From Chloroflexi bacterium RBG_19FT_COMBO_55_16 (GTDB lineage: Bacteria > Chloroflexota > Anaerolineae > Anaerolineales > UBA4823), in assembly GCA_001795335.1 (NCBI GenBank), contig MGOK01000082.1, positions 10,872 through 21,033 of the forward strand: a DNA stretch of 10,162 bases, written 5' to 3'. The position numbers and the translations under genes are program-made. Under the pieces are notes generated by a model, which worked only from the letters and a program-made list of their open reading frames with translations, was not told where the DNA came from and ran no database searches. Shown here one piece after another: positions 7,546 through 10,162 of the stretch. Each line of letters starts with the position of its first letter. Position 1 is the stretch's first letter.

Positions 7546-7609
7546 TGTCATTCGTCAATAAAAACGGGGTCATTTATCCCGACTTTATCGCTCGAGGCTT
7601 TTAGGACAG

Positions 7610-7643
7610 GGGGCTGGTTCCGAGTGGGATGGGAACCAGCCCC
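7610..7643 (-). terminator. Stem-loop after the TrxR-like gene, possible terminator
   Basis: A perfect 12-bp GC-rich stem, GGGGCTGGTTCC (7610-7621) with GGAACCAGCCCC (7632-7643), closes a 10-base loop 8 bp beyond the stop codon of the TrxR-like gene. On the minus strand it is followed by CTGTCCTAAAAG, which has no U-tract, so intrinsic termination would be weak. It may be Rho-assisted, or protect the 3' end of the malic enzyme/TrxR-like mRNA. It marks the likely boundary between the two transcription units. Confidence 0.6.
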
Positions 7644-7651
7644 TTGAGGAA

Positions 7652-8557
7652 TTATAATCTCGGGAGCAGGTAATCGTAGGCGCTCAAGGCTGCCTTGGCA
7701 CCTTCACCCACTGCGACCAATACTTGTTCGGCGTAAGTGTCGGTGACGTCGCCTGCCGCGAAGAGGCCAGGCACGCTGGTACGGGCGTAACAATCGATCT
7801 TGATGCGGCCTTGTTCGTCGAGTTCGACCAGATCAGCGACCATCTGAGAGTTGGGAATCAGGTTCATCTCGATAAAAGTACCCTCAGCATCGATCACCTT
7901 CTCTTCCCCCTCAGGGCTCTTGACCACCACCCGGTCGGCAAATCCATTACCCTTGACCTCTGTGACTTTATATTTTTCCAGGACAGTGACATTTGGAGCG
8001 TTGACCAGCTTCTTGCCCAGGTCAGAAGTGAGCACATCTCCGCTGGCGCCTACCAGGTGGACGTGCTTTGCTACGGTGGACAGCTCGGCCGCTGAGCGCA
8101 AGGCCAAGTCTCCCTCACCTACCACCACGGTTTTCCGGTCGATGAAGAGCGGGGCATAGCTGAGAGCCGAGTAGCACAGGCCGCGCATGATGAAATCCTT
8201 TTCGCCAGGCACGGTCAGGCGTTGCTGTTTGGTGCCGGTGGCGATAATCACTGCTTTGGCGTGAAGTTCACCGCCGCCCCGGGTTTTGATTACAAAACCG
8301 TCCGCTTGCTTCTCAATCTGCTCGACCGGTTCCATATGTCGGGCGAATTTTAAGTATTCCAGTTCGCTGCGGAACTTGTTGACGATTTCAAGCCCGCGGA
8401 TCACCTGGTAATCTTCGATCCAGGGTAAGGCCAGGCGGTAATTAGTCTTGCCGCCCAAATCCTTGGATATTAGCAGGACATTCAATCTCTTGCGAATTGC
8501 GTAAATCGTTGCAGTAAGCCCGGCCGGGCCGCCACCAACAACAATCAGGTCATACAT
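7652..8557 (-). CDS. TrxR-fold FAD oxidoreductase lacking the redox CxxC
   Basis: A 301-residue flavoprotein of the low-molecular-weight thioredoxin reductase fold. FAD motif GGGPAG is at 8-13, ATG at 106-108, and the closing FAD motif TSVPGLFAAGDVTD at 260-273. Length and domain order match TrxB, but at the TrxB CATC position it has Ser-Ala-Leu-Ser (130-133), so both redox cysteines are replaced. The nucleotide motif reads GEGDLA (147-152) instead of GGGNSA/TA. The HRR stretch that binds the NADPH phosphate in TrxB is replaced by VGASGDV (169-175). Only two cysteines remain (C128, C256). It probably does not reduce thioredoxin; a ferredoxin- or flavin-linked NAD(P) reductase-type role, or another redox partner, is more likely. 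GAGGTGA precedes the ATG. It lies 39 bp after the malic enzyme gene, probably in the same operon. Confidence 0.88.
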   Translation of the reverse strand: MYDLIVVGGGPAGLTATIYAIRKRLNVLLISKDLGGKTNYRLALPWIEDYQVIRGLEIVNKFRSELEYLKFARHMEPVEQIEKQADGFVIKTRGGGELHAKAVIIATGTKQQRLTVPGEKDFIMRGLCYSALSYAPLFIDRKTVVVGEGDLALRSAAELSTVAKHVHLVGASGDVLTSDLGKKLVNAPNVTVLEKYKVTEVKGNGFADRVVVKSPEGEEKVIDAEGTFIEMNLIPNSQMVADLVELDEQGRIKIDCYARTSVPGLFAAGDVTDTYAEQVLVAVGEGAKAALSAYDYLLPRL

Positions 8558-8596
8558 GGGTCACCTCGTGGTTGAAAGTTAGAAAATTGACTGCTT

Positions 8597-9958
8597 TCAT
8601 TCTTCCGGCGCTTCAGGGATATATCCTTCGCTCATCATCATGTGAGTCAGGTCACGCGAGCGCTTGATGACCGTGCGGGCATTCTCGAAGAGCTCCTCAT
8701 AGCTCATCGTCAGGCGGGCGACTCCCTGCTCCTGTGCTTTCATCGCCACAGCGGCTGCCTCGCGCGGGAAGACTTCCCAATCGTCCATCGTCGGCAAGAT
8801 GTGATCCTCATCTAACCGGTTACCGATTTGTTTGGCGAGCGCCTCAGCAGCGGCAAAGCACATGTCATCGGTGATGGTGCGGGCGCGCACATCCAGCGCG
8901 CCGCGGAAGATGCCCGGGAAGCCTAACGAGTTGTTGACCTGGTTGGGGAAGTCCGAGCGCCCGGTAGCCACGATCGTGGCGCCAGATTCTTTGGCTTCCC
9001 AGGGCCAGATCTCCGGCACCGGGTTAGCGCAGGCGAAGACGATCGAATCTTTGGCCATTGTCTTCACCCATTCTGGCTGGATCACGCCAGGTCCGGAGCG
9101 GGAAAGGGCGATCACTACATCAACACCTTTCATCGCTTCGGCGATGTCGCCTTGGCGTCCCTCGGCGTTGGTGGTCTGGCACAGGTGCCACTTATCCACG
9201 TACTCTGCTTTGCGCATCTCCAGGTCGCGGCGGTGCTTGCCGAGGATGCCCTTGCTGTCCACCATGAAGCACTTGGCTGGATCGGCGCCCCATCCAAAGA
9301 TTAACCGCGAACAAGCCACGTTGGAAGCCCCGCTGCCAATAAAGGCGATGTGGACTTCGCTCATCTTTTTCCCGACGATCTTCAAAGCGTTGATCAGGCC
9401 AGCCAGGGTGACAGTGGCAGTCCCCTGCTGGTCGTCATGCCAGACCGGGATTTCAGCCTTTTCACGCAGGGTGTCCAGGATGCGGAAGCACTTGGGCTGG
9501 GAGATGTCTTCCAGGTTGACGCCTCCCCAACCGGGCTGCAACATCAAGACCGTGTTGATAATCTGGTCGGGGTCTTTCGTATCGAGCATGATCGGCACTC
9601 CGTCTACCCCGCCCAGATATTTATACAGCAATGCTTTGCCTTCCATCACCGGCAGACCCGCCTTGGGACCGATATCCCCCAGCCCCAGGACACGCGTGCC
9701 ATCGCTGACGACCGCCACCGTGTTCCACTTGTTAGTGTAGTCATACACCTTTTCCGGGTCGGCAGCGATCGCTCTGCAAGGCGCAGCCACCCCGGGGGTA
9801 TACCAGATGGCGAAGTCGTTGAAATCCCGCACGCAGCACTTGAGCACCGTCTCTACTTTACCGCGGTAGAAGGGATGCAGGATCATCGCATCCGCCGAGG
9901 GCTTGGCTGCCTTAGCTAACAGTTGATCAACAATGGTCGGATCTTTTTCCTTCAACAT
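8597..9958 (-). CDS. Malic enzyme (malate dehydrogenase, oxaloacetate-decarboxylating)
   Basis: A 453-residue cytoplasmic malic enzyme: L-malate + NAD(P)+ to pyruvate + CO2 + NAD(P)H. The N-terminal malic domain has [11 protein letters not shown] with catalytic-type Tyr (Y53), EGKALLYK with the catalytic Lys (K108), metal ligands in NLEDI (E150, D151) and the family signature WHDDQQGTA (173-181). The NAD-binding domain has GSGASN (208-213), ANPVPEI (311-317) and [13 protein letters not shown] (331-343). It is a stand-alone short form without the phosphotransacetylase-like C-terminal domain of the long MaeB type. Start: ATG at 9958 has GGAG seven bases upstream. A longer in-frame reading from GTG at 9976 has no ribosome binding site and would overlap the preceding stop, so it is rejected. 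NAD versus NADP preference cannot be read with certainty. The preceding gene ends 14 bp upstream, so cotranscription is likely. Confidence 0.96.
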   Translation of the reverse strand: MLKEKDPTIVDQLLAKAAKPSADAMILHPFYRGKVETVLKCCVRDFNDFAIWYTPGVAAPCRAIAADPEKVYDYTNKWNTVAVVSDGTRVLGLGDIGPKAGLPVMEGKALLYKYLGGVDGVPIMLDTKDPDQIINTVLMLQPGWGGVNLEDISQPKCFRILDTLREKAEIPVWHDDQQGTATVTLAGLINALKIVGKKMSEVHIAFIGSGASNVACSRLIFGWGADPAKCFMVDSKGILGKHRRDLEMRKAEYVDKWHLCQTTNAEGRQGDIAEAMKGVDVVIALSRSGPGVIQPEWVKTMAKDSIVFACANPVPEIWPWEAKESGATIVATGRSDFPNQVNNSLGFPGIFRGALDVRARTITDDMCFAAAEALAKQIGNRLDEDHILPTMDDWEVFPREAAAVAMKAQEQGVARLTMSYEELFENARTVIKRSRDLTHMMMSEGYIPEAPEE

Positions 9959-9965
9959 GATTATT

Positions 9966-9969
9966 CTCC
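9966..9969 (-). promoter_or_regulatory. Ribosome binding site of the malic enzyme gene
   Basis: GGAG on the minus strand lies 7 bases before ATG at 9958, inside the short gap after the preceding stop codon. It decides the start in favour of ATG over the upstream GTG at 9976. Confidence 0.7.
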
Positions 9970-9972
9970 AGT

Positions 9973-10162
9973 TCACTGTTGCAGATACGAGTCAGCGTAA
10001 ATCACTTTGTTGAGCAGGATCTGGATAGTTTTCCAGATTGCGACTTGTTCCGGGTCGCTCAAGTCAACATCATCGATAGCCGGCTCTTCCATGGCTGAGA
10101 TGCGGTCGGCAATCTTCAAGTAAAGGCGGCCGACAGGGGTGGAATCGTCCCGCGTTTCAATG
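9973..10162 (-). CDS. C-terminal 62 residues of an unrecognised protein (5' end off window)
   Basis: An open frame enters from the right edge and ends with TGA at 9973-9975, 14 bp before the malic enzyme ATG. The visible residues are hydrophilic and acidic, with VGRLYLKIADRI near the start, an Asp/Glu-rich middle (EEPAIDDVDLSDPEQ) and a predicted helical end AIWKTIQILLNKVIYADSYLQQ. There are no cysteines, no membrane segment and no motif I recognise, so no function is assigned. It is called a gene because the frame stays open to the edge on the strand of all other genes and stops at operon-like spacing before a gene with a good ribosome binding site. Confidence 0.6.
   Translation of the reverse strand, partial: IETRDDSTPVGRLYLKIADRISAMEEPAIDDVDLSDPEQVAIWKTIQILLNKVIYADSYLQQ

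Larger units (their letters stand above)
7473..7562. repeat. Long-range inverted repeat framing the palindrome
   Basis: TTTATGACGAAT (7473-7484) and ATTCGTCAATAAA (7550-7562) are reverse complements with one extra base. They are separated by 65 bp, and their midpoint (about 7517) nearly coincides with the centre of the 17-bp palindrome (7515). The arrangement could be flanking operator half-sites, a cruciform or leader RNA fold, or the remains of a small palindromic element. Chance is possible for arms this short. Confidence 0.5.

Noticed and set aside
7553..7558. TTGACG on the minus strand as the -35 of the hdr promoter.
   Set aside because: It lies 31 bp from the TATAAT at 7516-7521, far beyond usual spacing, and no -10-like hexamer sits 16-18 bp downstream of it.
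7476..7604. A 43-codon plus-strand frame with a GAGG five bases before its ATG, filling the control region.
   Set aside because: No recognisable motif. It covers the palindrome, the candidate promoter and the inverted repeat of the opposite strand, and its composition is that of AT-rich spacer. Conservation in relatives would be needed to revive it.
8832..9740. A 302-codon plus-strand open frame opposite malic enzyme.
   Set aside because: It is antisense to a gene with full family motifs. Its translation is Ser/Pro/Arg-rich without any domain, typical of a shadow of a GC-rich gene.
9959..9976. GTG at 9976 as the malic enzyme start.
   Set aside because: It lacks a ribosome binding site and would overlap the preceding gene's stop, whereas ATG at 9958 has GGAG at 7-base spacing.
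1..10162. tRNA, rRNA, CRISPR arrays, insertion sequences or phage genes.
   Set aside because: No cloverleaf, spaced direct repeats, transposase motifs or integration genes were found. Apart from the 7426-7651 and 4192-4272 gaps the window is densely coding.

Overview
The window is a bacterial chromosome fragment in which every supportable gene lies on the minus strand. In transcription order (right to left) it holds: the end of an unrecognised gene; a malic enzyme; a thioredoxin-reductase-fold flavoprotein; a 226-bp AT-rich control region; a 1050-residue HdrA-type flavin/iron-sulfur protein; an MvhD-type iron-sulfur subunit; and a second, very large HdrA-type protein with a GltD/NfnB-like NAD(P)H oxidoreductase nested inside it, which runs off the left edge. 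The many ferredoxin-type cysteine clusters and HdrA/MvhD modules point to an anaerobe. The fused HdrA style and moderately high GC are compatible with Chloroflexota (Anaerolineae-like), but that placement is an inference from family knowledge, not something the sequence proves.

Right part (about 7650-10162): a 62-residue C-terminal remnant of an unknown protein, then malic enzyme (malate to pyruvate, CO2 and NAD(P)H), then a TrxR-like flavoprotein. Spacings are 14 and 39 bp, so these are probably one transcription unit. In the flavoprotein the redox CxxC of thioredoxin reductase is replaced by Ser-Ala-Leu-Ser and the usual NADPH motifs are altered. A perfect 12-bp stem-loop follows its stop codon.

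Control region (7426-7651): it holds that stem-loop, then a perfect 17-bp palindrome whose core matches the Fur/PerR-type box TATAATnATTATA. The palindrome overlaps a TATAAT -10 hexamer reading toward the hdr genes. A longer inverted repeat flanks it almost concentrically. This suggests metal- or peroxide-responsive control of the downstream cluster.

Left part (1-7425): hdrA, mvhD and the hdrA-gltD fusion form one operon; mvhD and the fusion overlap in TAATG. An imperfect 28/29-nt hairpin lies between hdrA and mvhD. By family knowledge, HdrA carries the flavin that performs electron bifurcation, MvhD passes electrons into HdrA, and GltD/NfnB-like modules react with NAD(P)H. The cluster therefore looks like a soluble, NAD(P)H-linked, multi-flavin electron-bifurcating or confurcating complex. 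No HdrB or HdrC appears in the window, so the final acceptor is unknown. Malic enzyme next door could supply reduced nicotinamide; this link is inferred from proximity only.
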